DNA from: Varroa destructor
Taxonomy: Eukaryota > Arthropoda > Arachnida > Mesostigmata > Varroidae
DNA: 64,000 bases
Reading direction: 5' to 3'
NCBI RefSeq assembly: GCF_002443255.2
Contig: NW_019211454.1
Coordinates: forward strand, 7,648,248 to 7,712,247
Part shown: positions 1 through 12,400 of the stretch, piece by piece
Position numbering within the stretch: the first letter of the stretch is position 1
Layout: each line of letters starts with the position of its first letter
Made by a program: the position numbers and the translations under genes
Notes under the pieces: generated by a model
What the model was told of the DNA's origin: nothing
The model's database searches: none
What the model saw: the letters and a program-made list of their open reading frames with translations, nothing else

Positions 1-852
1 GACATTTTTGTCCACACGGGATATGCATTGTGCCAAGCTCACATCTTTCGACGTTACATCAATGAGATAAGATAGTAAATTTCTAATGATTTATTATCAT
101 TTGAATATTATCGAGTTATATTTCGGATTTATAGCATGATAAAAAAAAAAATTAGCAAACCTCAAGGACTGCGATATCCAGCTGCTCTGGCTTTTTTACC
201 AGAGATTGAACAAAAGAACATAGCACTCTGGAACTACACATAAAAGTCGTAAATAGATAGATCTAGCGTTTGTGAGTGCTTCAAATAAGGGTGTTTTCCC
301 GGGATTTCTGTGAGGTTTTCCGCTGGGCAAAAAGGAGGCAGGAGATAATCGGAGAAGCGCTGGTGGCAGGCTATGGCAAGGTCGGTAAATTCAGCTGCTG
401 AGTAAAGAACTATTGGGTAAACGCAAGACTCAATTTTTTTTTCCTATGTACAACTGATCACACGTAATAGATGCGTGCTTTCGTTCTTCAGTTTTTACAT
501 TCGTTTGCTGACACTTACAATGAAAGGAAGCAGGAGTAACTGCCATATCGCAAGGAAGATAAGCGCCATTTGCACTCTTATCAGATTGTTCGCAGTTTTT
601 GTTACTTCCTCTTTGGGAAACATAGACCGTATACATCCACTGAGGCAAGAAACAGAAGAGCGGGCAGAAGGTAGATCGCTGAAAAGCTGTCTCATATATA
701 GATACACTTATATGAACAGTATACACGTGGACACGCATACTCAGTCTCGGCTATGCAGACTGTGAAATCGACAAGTAGCTAGAAATTAAACAAATAGCTT
801 TAAAGAATTATTAAAAAAAAGTTTATCTCAACTATTTAATCTCATATTTTTC
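1..852. other. Non-coding, probably intron of the Pkn-like gene
   Basis: Only short overlapping ORFs on both strands between 430 and 765, with no recognisable domain and no clear splice signals. Given the Pkn-like first exon at 1567-1748 on the minus strand, this stretch is most simply part of its first intron. Confidence 0.35.
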
Positions 853-1111
853 TCAACGCGTATGCACGAGAGGCATTTTAAACAAACGCGATACACTGAG
901 CGCATTTTTGAGTATTATAGTTTCACCATTGTCTTCCATCGTAACTATACCTAAAATAGGATAACTTTCTGAAATCTGTTGCCCTTTGACTTTTGACATA
1001 ACAAGCCTTTTCACTAGCGTTACTGATCCCAAGGCAGATATTTTTGCCCGGAACTTTCGCTCTTGCAATTTAATGAAAAAATCAGAGCAAAGGTAAACTT
1101 GGTGAGATCTC
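853..1111 (-). CDS. Possible alternative terminal exon downstream of the Pkn-like exon
   Basis: Seen: on the minus strand an acceptor-like CCCATACAG|G at 1112/1111 opens a frame that runs to a stop at 853-855 (about 86 codons). The upstream Pkn-like exon ends with two bases of a split codon (AG), and this exon would supply the third base (G). A splice 1566 to 1112 would therefore stay in frame. Its sequence (for example LQERKFRAKISALG and ISESYPILGIVTMEDNG) does not resemble the rest of an HR1 repeat or any family I recognise. A second donor-like TTAG|GTATAG lies inside it. The polypyrimidine tract is weak. It could be an alternative 3' exon, an exon of another gene, or a chance ORF; phase agreement alone occurs by chance one time in three. 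Confidence 0.2.
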
Positions 1112-1566
1112 CTGTATGGGTCATGTATGCTCACGACAAGTATATGATATATATCTGCTTGTTGTTGAAAATAAATTTCTCACATACACTATACAGAAAC
1201 GAAGATTGTTCGATAGTTTTACGAAGAAAAAAAATGGGTTAATTTAATCTAATCTTATACAGACATGCAACATCTTTGAATCAATACTGGAAGACCTAGA
1301 TAATAGTATTCAGTATTGATATGCCGTTGAACTTTCAGTATGTGAACTTGACATAGTACGTAAGATATACGCGACAGGTAAACCATTTCTTAGAAACCTT
1401 GAAGAACCATTTCTTAGAAGTACTTTTCTTCAAGATCGTGAACTCTAAACACACTTTAGTGGCCTCCATGACCTATCTTTATTTGATAAATTAATCTGTC
1501 TTATTACATTATCGCCCATATCTAACTACTGCTAAGATAGCTACCTAAATTAACGTAGATACTAAC

Positions 1567-1748
1567 CTGATTTCCTCTTTGACCTGTGTCTTCATTTGCT
1601 CGAGAGTGAGTTGCAGTTCCCCACGTTCATTCAACGTTAGCGGGTCGATACCGTATTTGTGCGCTAGTTCCTGACAAGTTACCCCTATAACAGCTGAACC
1701 CCCACTGCCTCCGCCACCGCCAGGCAGTCCGCCTCCCGTAGAAGACAT
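1567..1748 (-). CDS. Pkn: N-terminal first coding exon of a protein kinase N-like gene (partial)
   Basis: Seen: the minus strand opens with ATG at 1748-1746 and runs 60 codons plus two bases to a strong splice donor (ATCAG|GTTAGT, exon end 1567). The peptide has a low-complexity Ser/Gly-rich leader (residues about 2-18), then CQELAHKYGIDPL, then an amphipathic stretch LEQMKTQVKEEIR. Known: insect protein kinase N begins with an ELSHKYG-like motif followed by the first HR1 coiled-coil repeat, which contains an EIKEAIRREIR-type helix. HR1 repeats bind GTP-loaded Rho/Rac, and the C-terminal AGC kinase domain regulates the actin cytoskeleton. Inferred: this is the first coding exon, ending inside HR1a; the remaining HR1 repeats, C2-like region and kinase domain should lie beyond the left edge. 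I found no KELKIKEGAEKL-type continuation within positions 1-1566. The assignment rests on one short exon and on recalled family sequence, so it is moderately sure. Confidence 0.55.
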
Positions 1749-2356
1749 GCTGTTCCAGTCTTGTATTAGGCTCCCTGTTTCCTTGCCTTTCCACTTTACT
1801 TGTGACCAGTAGGTCCAAAACTGTCCTTCTTTCTTGCGTTCTTTTTTCTCGTTATCAGCCCGGCTGTTCTACTAATCGGTGTTTATTTGACAAGCAATCA
1901 GACAAGCGCACCAATAACTGAAGACGACGCGGATAATCTAATGGTCTCTTTATCAATCAGGTGCCACTTCGAAAAAACCTAGCCAGGTAATGCCTACACA
2001 GGGTGTAGAGAAGAGTACGAAATGTTGTACCCGTATACTTCACTTCTTCTTTAACCTGAATTTCTTCCTCCTAATTTTAAAACTTTTACCTGTACTAGCC
2101 AAGCTTTGTTTCTAGCAGAGAACATATATATCGTGTAAAGTAGATTCCGTCGGCTACAGCACGACTGGCATGAATCTGGAGATTGAGCGAAGGGACGGAA
2201 GGGAAAAAGAGCGATCGTGTACTAGGAGATTAGGTGGGGCAAATCATAACTTAAGGGCTCAAGTCACCCGATTGTTGGTACACTCAAATAAAAGGCGAAG
2301 TAGTGATTACCGAGGCTTTTGTCGCAGGTTAGTAATGAGCTTTACAACTAGGAATA

Positions 2357-2666
2357 GTGGCCAACAGCCGTTGTCGTCAATCTTTTATTGGGGCTCCTCT
2401 GAGGGCGCAAAGGGGCGCCAAGCTCCCCGTGCCTGAACGGCTCAGCGCATTAGACAGTCGCAAATCATACTACCAGTGGTTGCTGCAAAAGCGGCGGAAC
2501 GGTGACATCAACCCTGAGAGAAGCGGGAAAGAGCTGCAACGACGGGATGAAATAGGACGCCAGGAAAGGTACCGCGGCAGATTGGCGTAATGGAGTCCGC
2601 TGTTTGGTTCCCTGTAATGTACACGTAATGAAATTAATAAAACAATTCATTATTATTATTATTATT
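2357..2666 (+). mobile_element. Possible 3' end of a non-LTR retrotransposon or SINE with (ATT)n tail
   Basis: Seen: a comparatively GC-rich stretch carries an open frame (in frame from about 2357 to a stop at 2588-2590) whose C-terminus is highly charged and basic (for example LQKRRNGDINPERSGKE). About 60 bases later come an AATAAAAC motif and a pure ATT triplet tail at 2649-2666. Known: several clades of non-LTR elements and their SINE partners end in short tandem repeats rather than poly(A). Inferred: the order ORF end, short 3' UTR, simple-repeat tail fits a truncated element. No reverse-transcriptase motif is visible, so this could equally be an ordinary microsatellite beside a chance ORF. 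Confidence 0.25.
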
Positions 2667-2879
2667 CGATTTTTACGTGTAAGCTAGCGATAGTTGCATA
2701 CTCCATTCCTACATGTCTCGATAATTTAAAAGGGATCTTACCAAATATAGCCACACCGATACTGTAGATCTCATTCAGATGCAACGAAGCTAGGAGGCAA
2801 CGAAAACACTGCCTGATACAACCACATCACGGAAAAATTCCACCCATTCAAAAGCAACTCTAATCCTCCCCGGCTGACC

Positions 2880-2960
2880 CGTGCCTAGTCCCCGTGCGTA
2901 ACGTGTTTACCTGCTAAACGTAAGGGATACGTAGTGGTCTGGGTAGGAACCCGGGCGTAG
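2880..2960 (+). repeat. Weak tRNA-like SINE remnant
   Basis: The plus strand reads GTGCGTAACGTGTTTACC, then about 35 bases on GGTCTGGGTAGGAACCCGGG. This resembles the body and T-arm region of the tRNA-derived repeats seen elsewhere in the window. The B-box is poorly conserved, so this is a weak call. Confidence 0.25.
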
Positions 2961-4566
2961 TTGAGATCCAGCCGTATGATTGAATCCTTAACGGCAGTTA
3001 GGAACGTAAAACAGGACATTTTCACTTCACTCAGGACATTTAATTAGGTTCCAAATGCAACCAACGTATCAACTTCGCCGATACATAGATTCTTTTCTAG
3101 CTCAAAGAAGCAAAACTCAACGATTACCGACCATCCGATTTTTGCGTTACCTGCCTTCACCTTCAGGCGGTTATAAGCATCAGGACAATTTTATATTGAC
3201 AAAGGTATAGGACTAATCGCACCTATCTCCAAAGGTTACGCGAAAGGATCGGCCTATAACCCTATGCTAGAATGAATGGCTGATTTTTATAGGTATAGTA
3301 TTACACCATTGATATACCATTGCTACTATGGTTAAGTGGCATTGTTAGTTTTCTAGACTGTTAACTCTTATTTTTTGTTATTTGTCTCCTGATCCATTTT
3401 TGATGGGCTTTTTCCTTTAAACGATTTTCTCATCACGATCGTACATTTACTACGCCGCTATTATAGTCGTGAATCGAATCAGAAGAGTACGACAGAATGA
3501 AACAATGAATCATTCATATATACATATATATTTCTTTGCTCAATAGTACGTATCACGAAACTTATGCCATTATTAGAATGTGACAGCGCCTAGAAAACGC
3601 TGTTGTATTCGATAGCTGAAGCGTTTCTGGTCAGATATCTGAAGTAAAATTCACATTGTGGTCCGAAACGGAGTTTGGTCTATGCAGTTTAGCCTATGTG
3701 GTCCTGTTTTCGAAAAAAAAAAAAAAAACAAATTCTGTATAGCAAAAAGCCTTCGTCCAGTTGACTTTTGGGAAAATTTTGAATATCTGTCGTTTTGCTT
3801 TTATATTGGTTTCGATTCCCAAGGACAGAGCATGTGAAACACGTTGACGACTAAAAGGTTCACACAAGCTCCGCTCCAAATAGTTTTCCAGCACTTAACT
3901 GGCTCAACGGTTCTTTGATCATCCTATAGGTAGCAAACGGCCTCAATCCAAAAGTGTGACAAGACATCTGTTTACCTCATCATATTAAGACTTTGTATGG
4001 GTGAATCGTACGCAAGGGATGCAAATTCTAAAAGGGTGAGGGCAATTTTCATCAAAAGATATTTTAGAAAAAAGGAGGCAATTTCTTAGAAAGGGGTCTA
4101 TTCTCGAGGACTAGTATTATTTAATTCGAATTTAAATTACGTTCTAATAAGGCGTCGATTTGTTTTGCTGCTGAAGGTGGTATCGAGCATTGCTCTATCT
4201 AAGTATGTTTAAGACAATCCCGTTCTTTGTGCCGGTCCCCATCTCACGCGTTACTTCGCGGCGTATAGGCATTTTTTCCGTGACGCGAGTCTTCCGGAGC
4301 TTCGGCATAGTTCTGTTGGATAATTCCGGCATAATTCTGATCCGTTTGGATCGGACTCCGACAGAAATTTAGTAATAGATACTGTATGTTTGTAACGTTC
4401 CGTTTCGCTGTGTATTAGAGAATGTTTCTCGGGACCATTGTTGTCGTCCTAGTTCATCTCAGTTGAGACTGATCTTGAATACCTTAGGTAAATGCATCTC
4501 CACTGGAACTTTGAAACTGGACAAAATCACAAATGCGTGAAAAGCTGTAGAGAGAGATCAATAAAC

Positions 4567-4608
4567 CCATTAAACTCATGTGCGGTCGTCCATCGCAGAG
4601 TTTAATGG
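4567..4608. repeat. 11-bp perfect inverted repeat (hairpin)
   Basis: CCATTAAACTC at 4567-4577 is exactly complementary to GAGTTTAATGG at 4598-4608, with a 20-base loop. No gene adjoins it. The function is unknown and a chance origin is possible. Confidence 0.5.
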
Positions 4609-6394
4609 ACCGACTAGATTTTTACACATTTCATGTGCTTAATGATCGATACGTTTAGAGCGACGTCGACGTTTAAATTACAACGACGTAAAGCGTATGG
4701 CCTGATAGAAACAGCATATTTTCTTATGTATGCAAATAATGATTAATGGTGGATGACCACAATATAAGTTTCGCACACAGCATGGAAACACACCGAATAC
4801 TATCTGTTGGAAATAAAAATATAGGGTTATGATAAAGAGCGTCGTCAGCAGCCTTGGTGAAGCTTACGTTTGCCATTATCGCCGGACCATGACCAACTAA
4901 TCAATAACGTTTTAGAGCAGTATATTTGCTTGCAATAGTACTAGAGGTAGAAATTAGGACACTTTGAACTATAACGTGATCTGTAACAAGTCCACAGTTC
5001 ATATTAGGACTGCATCATCAATAAACGGCTAAAAAGTGTACTTTTAGGATCTGTTATGTTTGGGTCAAATAAGTTACTACTATTCAGCACACGCAACGTT
5101 TCAGAAGAGACGTAAGCCTTCGATAAACTTCTCTCAGGACATCGCTAAGGACAAATCTTCTCACGGTCTATTCTTTCGTGTACATGTTGAATCCACTAAT
5201 AACTCATTCTCGAGCAAACAACAAAGCTCTTCAGCACATTGATTTCTGATGGTCAGAACCTGGCGTCTCTTGTTTAAATCGTACCTTCGGGATGTACCAA
5301 ACGGCACCTACATATTATGAAGTAAAATCACGAGCCGGATTTCTCTGTGAAGTCGATAATACATTCAGTTCTATATTGTGCGTATACTAGAGATGCACGA
5401 GGCGAAGTCCTTTCAGTTTACTATTGTTAGCTATGACGACAGGCCAAAACAGTGTTTTTTTTTATCGTTCGTTAAAGAACATGCAATGCCCCCGCCACTT
5501 CGCCAACATATCGTTGACTGCTGGAGGCCAAAACAGGTCCGGCTTAACAGAAACGCAGAAAACAATGTGCGCCATATGCCGAAACTTCGCTATGTGTCAC
5601 AACTGAGCATAGCAAATCGAATAATGAATAAGATAAAAAGTTCCAGTCACGCTAAATCTCCTGCATATCCTGTCAGTAATGCGGCCGTCGACGATACTGA
5701 GGTCAGCTGGTAGATAGATCTGTTTAGAGCAATCATCGTTTAAAACTATCTTCCGCATGCGCTCCGAACAGACTATACCTCATAGTAATAATAAACAATT
5801 TTATTGCTTATTATTATTATTATTTTATAATTGAAAAATCTATGTACACATCTGAAAAAATATATTTTAACTACATTTTCTTAATAGTATTACGCGTATG
5901 TTTTTCCCATCCGTTTTTGAAAATTACGATGCATGTCCCTTTTTGCTAAATATATCGTCGTTTATATATGTCGTTTGATAGCGCTTTACTAATTGTACTA
6001 AACAAGACGCTCTGGTGCGATTTCTATATGTCTATAACACTACGTTATAAACATACTACGGGTATGCTTTTGATATCAGTCAATAAAACTATCTGATTGG
6101 CCACAATAGGGGTCGCTGTAAGTATTGCATTGTAGACACATGCAGGCTTTAGGACAAAATAGTATGTTATGGTATAGTATGCCAATGTTCCTGTTAAGAG
6201 CGTGTTGCATAGCTCATCCGAAATTGTACGACTATTTACATATTTCCTACTTGTTGAACCGTTGTAAAATGAGGACATCTTAACTGTTCTTCGTTATGTC
6301 ACCTAAAAATGTTTCAAATTGTCCAGTGACTTTCGGTCTTTTACGCTTTGTTTTGTACAGAAGTTGAAACAAATCTTCAAAGTGTTTGTGCTGG

Positions 6395-6436
6395 ACATAC
6401 GTACGTACATACATACATACATACATACATACATAC
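6395..6436. repeat. (TACA)n microsatellite
   Basis: About ten tandem copies of a TACG/TACA tetranucleotide, followed some 35 bases later by a short CA/CG dinucleotide run. Plain simple-sequence repeat. Confidence 0.9.
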
Positions 6437-9400
6437 GATATAAATTTATTCATCATAGGCGATCGTAGTCACACACACACGCGCGATATAATACGACCTA
6501 AGCGTCTCGAACTTTCTGTTTATTGCAACTCTTAACATTGTTCTGGTTGGAGCCCCTTCGATGCAATGCTAACTGCGTAAAACATCTGCGTCGCGACTGT
6601 GTTTTTCTTCAACCCAGCTTGACAATTCGACAGACGTTTTCGACCTGTTTGAATCTATTCAAATGCTGAATCACCAGCTATAATAATGCAAGCACAATGC
6701 TGCCTCACTTCGTTGTCGATTCCTCGTAGCAAACCTGGTCTTGACCGTTATCCCTGTCCTCTGCTGACACCATTTACGATGAGTGTTAAGTAGCAGCAAC
6801 GACGCGTTAATCGAATCCATTATTCTCTGTGCCTAGGTAAACCCTGAGACCTCAAATAGAATGAAGGAAGGCGCCTTCCTTAACAAATACGACAAGTGGC
6901 AGTGGCCGCGCCACCTTAACGTAAACAATGGTAAGGAACGGCTCAATCAAGCGAGCGAGCGAGCGTACACGTAATCGCTCTGAGGTAAATATAGTAAAGC
7001 AACTGCTTTGCGAGTGACGAATCGCCCATGAGCCTGTATACAACGCTACAGTTTGACAGCCCGGTGATATCTGAGGCTACCGGCACCGGTTCTGATCGGC
7101 TCTTTACACCTGACCTCAAATATTTGACTAGAAAACAGGATTTTAAGATCGAACTATTTTCTGAATGATGACAGTAACGGCAGCAGCGATAGCGACGGAA
7201 GATATGGTATTTCAAAGTCTGTCAAAGCACTTTTACTTCGGTAAGTTAAATAGCCACATTAATAGATCGTTTCGAAGGTGTATCGAGTACTTACTTGCAT
7301 GACAATTTACTACAGAAGTCTTATTTAAAATTCGAAACGACGGGGTTCGTACCAATTATCCCAAGCTTACAGAAAAAGCAAATTAGCCCGTATTTGCTAA
7401 AGCTTTCGATCTTGTGCCTCGGCATCGTTAGTTATTATTATTTGAACACCATATAGCGTATCTGGTACTCCGGTGTGTACAAATACATATAACACGCGAA
7501 TATCTTGCTGACGAAGGCTTGGCCGATTCGGAACGTAGAGTCGATGACGTCCTCTAATGCTACAATGCCCATGTCGCAAAGCCAGTAGCCGGTAGGAGAA
7601 ACCGCAAAGGCGAAAACTGCCCGAAGCATCGATGTGGCCACAAACGACTGAGGGCTAGAGTAAAAAAGGCAGGTAAATATATATATAAAAAAAAACAACG
7701 CCTAACAATGCTTCGCGAAGAAATGTCGAAGTGTATGCAAGAGGCCAAAGCACCAGCTTTGCCCGACAGTCGTTTAAAACCTTTGACATCAGAAAAAACT
7801 TGCATATGTAATATACTCATAGGTGATATGATCTCTTAACATAATAAACGAATTAAGAACAACTGTGTCAAATGTTCCTCGTCTGGTCCTATTTTCGTCC
7901 GCCCCTATGCCTATGCAGAAATTGCATTTGTTTTAGAAATATTTTTGCTGCTGGTATTTTTTTGTGCCTTTATTAGGACCATATTCTAGAATTTTCGATA
8001 CGTCAGGAAACGTTAATCAATCAAATCAAGCAATGGCTACAAAGTGGAGATAAATGGTAAGCTTGATCATCGTCAGTAGTCATATTGGACATTGAAATTA
8101 TCAGCATGTAGCTGTTATTATGAGTGCAAAATACGGAGCACTTTTCCTAGTCGGCCATTGCAGTTTTCAATTAGATATCTATCATTTCGGCAGGCGGCAC
8201 CTGGAAAATAATTTTACAGGAATAACTAAATACAAAGTATGCGAGTGTAGATAACAAACAATAGATAGGCGTAGACTCTTTGATACAGGACCAATGGACG
8301 TGCCTAGATTAAATCAGAATGGCCTGATTCTGACAGCCAACGAACACGTACGTGACAGGCAGGTGTTCATTCTCAAAGTTGATGTATTAAATGAAGCCTT
8401 ACAAATCGTTACCTAAAAAGGGCCCAGCCACGACCTTACGTAATTTAAGGTGATTTTTCTATGCGTAAGACGACTACTTTTCCTTTTAAATTTCGTATAT
8501 AAAGTTACAATTCACAACAACTACGGCAGGATCCCACTTCAATGGCGCTTTTTTTCGTCATGTAGCACGGTTTATAATACGATGTTTCTCGTGTCTTACG
8601 TTCTACTAAAGCTTCTGGACAACACTACAGACGGCTCACTCTTGCCAGCAAGTATGTCTATGCCCTGGTTCGACTCTGGACTGCCGTGCGCCCCCAAACT
8701 TGACAACTAAACACGTTACCCAATGCGCTATTACTGGAACACGGTACTAACATTAAGAATCCGAAAGCCAGGGTCCAGCAAACGCAGAGCGTTCTTAATC
8801 AATATTAGAAACTTTTATACCATCGCATTGAAACGTTACACTTATTACTGCGAATTCCTTCTAGTGGGTCATACAGCCATCACACAACTCTCTCCGATTC
8901 CTCAAAAGAGTGCTAAGTCACTCATGCAATGGCTAGTAATAATCAAATGTTTGTGATGAAAACGAAATTAATGAACGATGGTACATACTATATACAAGAT
9001 TACGTAGTTTACATTTAATTAATTTGATCTGTTTTTTGCAAACTATGTCTTAACGATCGCTGATTGACAAACAATACTTCCATTTAATGCTGAGATCCTC
9101 AATAGAGCATGTGAACAGTATGCGTGTTTAAAACACAGGCTCCTACTGATGAAACCTAATGAAAATACACTTGCTCATGGTAATAAGTCATCGACATTTA
9201 TTTAGCAGTTTCCCGCTGAAATTCCACTGAAACAATAATCATCTTTTCTAAAAACGAGAAACAAGTATCGACCACTTTGAAGACTCTATCCAAATTATCT
9301 TTTGTGGCTAGTCCGTGTAGTCGTACATTGCATACGTTCGTTTTTTTCATCTACAACATAGTTCTCTTACGTTTGATTGCATGAACGTTCCCCACAGGAT

Positions 9401-12400
9401 GTGCTGGCCTATTACACATTAATACATGCTTAGACATAGGTAGAACGTATCAGTCTAACGCGACGTATTTGCGACAGGACTTGAGCCAGTTGGCCGGCGC
9501 TCATATTGTAAGGCTAGGCTGGGTCATAGACATAAATTCTGATGTTTTGGAACACACTGATCGTATGCTTCCGAGCTTTATAAAGTATCTTTTGAAGCTG
9601 CAATTAGAACATTGCACTACTACAACTATAACGGTTGGCTAAAATGCTTCAGTGTTTTAGGTAGCTGACTCGGAATGGCCAGCTTTGCAAAGAGCAAAAG
9701 CTCATGTAACATTTATTTATAAACGGCTCATTTGGTACGTGCGATTTAAAAACGTAGGCAACCTTAACCGACAATTGGCGAGGGTGACCAACATGTATGC
9801 CTTCTCTCGCAAATATTATTATATAGGTAAAACTGGTTGCTAAGTTTCGAAGACACAGGGTAAGAACTTGCCACGAGCTCAAGGGGGATTACTAGATTGC
9901 ATTCTCAGCACTTACAAGCCCTCTTCCCGCCGTAATAGAGGCACTTGACAATAAGAGTACATGCGACGGTATGTTAATGAGCTTCGGTTGTCCAGCGAAA
10001 GCCAGACGTAATTCCCAGTTTTATAACGTAATGTCAAGCTTAGGGGCTATGGATTGCATCAGTATGCTCTTCGGTATGGGAAGGTCCGAAGAAGTGCATA
10101 GCGCAAGACGGGACCAGAAAAATTCGGCTATAAAATAATCCACGGAAAGCGCGGCAATGATGGAAACGTTACTTGCTTGATGTATACATGCGAACGTTTG
10201 TTTATTGAGGATTTACCTAACAACTTCTGCCTCGAACAAACCTAGCGACGGCGAGACAAAAGCTTCAAAGATAATAAAAAGTAAACAGCTACAGTACTTT
10301 CAATCAATTGGAAAGATCTTCTTTACTCGACATCAGAACGAAACCTACAGACGATAGTCAGTCAGGTTTAACGGCCACAGTTTACGAATCTTTAACAGCG
10401 TACAGCCGCTTCTCTGATCCATTGTAACCCGCCCATTCGAAATAGATTTTGCTACACGCACAGTTAACGTATTTGCATGCTGAATTTCGAGATACGGAAT
10501 GAAGTTAGGTTTAGGTGCTAACAAGAAGAAGAAGCTATAAGCTATCTAAAGCGATGCTTTAGATTGATGTGAATACCCGAAAGACCTATTTAGATTTTGT
10601 GACATATGTATAATATTGAATGAATAGTACCGTACGAATATTTTGTAAACTGAAGGCTCGGTGGAGCATCACACCTTCCTTTAAAGAAATACTCTAATAA
10701 TAATAATAATAAAATTAGCGTCACACATAAGAAAATTAGTGGCGTTCGTCAGACTGTTTCCAGCAACCCGAGCAAACACAAGAATTAGCTTATTCGTTTC
10801 GTCGAAAAGGTTGTCCCGTATTGGGAAGTTTCCAAAAATAAAAAAGAACCAGAATTCCTCAACCTGTCGTAGAGCAATCACGTTTAGAATCTCGGATCGG
10901 TTCGACATTTAATCGTAACTACTACATTACAATGTATCTCACGCATGTGAAGCATACACCGAGTCCCCCGTTAAGATCCATTCCGCTTCTGTTGAGCGGA
11001 TAAACGTTGATTCCCTTGATAATACGACATACTACGAAATCGAAGCAGACGATTCCCTATGACGTGCAAGAAGTTAAAAACATCCAGCATTCAGCAACAC
11101 CTCCAGCGATTTAGAGCCGATAGAAAGCATTTTGGTTGTCACTAAACGCCCTCAAAGCTTAGCAAAAATCATCTTGTTTGCATACCCACGATTCAACTCG
11201 GCGTTGCCGATCATCAAACCTGAAACGAGACAATCGCACAAAAAGAGCAGTAATGATATTATGGTTTGTCAAGTAAATATGAGTTACTAGGTCACGTACG
11301 CTTTCGAAAAGTACCTGTTGAACTACAGAACCTCGACATAGGCCACAGGTACGGACACATCAAAAACAGACTATCTCTAATAGAAGATCTTTTTGGACGG
11401 ACTTTGTGCCGATCTGTAAGTCTGAAGCAACGTGGACATTTTTCCGAAAAGTAGCTAACACATCCACCGAAACCTAAGTGGTCTTTCGCCTCCGAGCTAT
11501 ATTTGTCACACAAATGCAATTGAGGAAGGAATGCCCCACAAAATGAAAACTTCAACTACTCCAGCTTACAGCGGACCGCTAAATTTATAATGAAATTCGT
11601 TTGAAATGCGCTGAGAAAGATATCTTTTGATTTTTCCAAGATCTTTGTATTTTTTTTAATTGTTCAAATTTATGTATATTTCAATCTGGTCTGAAACACA
11701 TGTCTATTCGATTTTTCCAGAACTTCGCAGCAAGGCCATCAAAAAAAAGAGAATTAAAATCGTTTGGGTCGAGCTGAACAGGGCCTAAATAGAACACAGT
11801 GACAAGTGGTTTTTGCATGCCCCCACTAAAACTAAACTAATACCAAATGAGTTCTGCAAAAAAAAGATACCGTAAGATTCGTGACACACAGTGAATGCAT
11901 CAATATTCTCAATCCAAGATTTCTCCTCATTTTCTTCGAATAGCTAAAGATGCATGTAGTCTGACATTTTGATAGTGGGATATAACCTGTTCACTGGTTT
12001 TGGTCGATTTTTTCGGTGGTTTAATCTTGTTAGTTGTTGACAATAGACAAGTCCAATTATATCGTTTCGACACGCGACGGTTCCTTCTCACGACAATTCC
12101 TCCTAGCAGATACCATCATCTTCCTAAAGCGTTAATTAAGCTTAGTCACAGATTGTGGAGTATTTTTTTCATTTGTACATCAATTTGGAGCTTCGTAAGT
12201 GGAAATACAACCCAGCTTTTAAGTTTTTTGGCGTTATTTCGTGTGACACCTAAATCTCGAAGTTATTTTTGTAGCCAGGTTTCTTCAAATGAATAATTAT
12301 ATATATTATGAATAATTATAAATTCCTTTCAACTTTAATTTCATTTATGGCGCTCTATCTTATATCTGAGTAAAGAAATCTTAAAGCCTTTGCACGCCTA

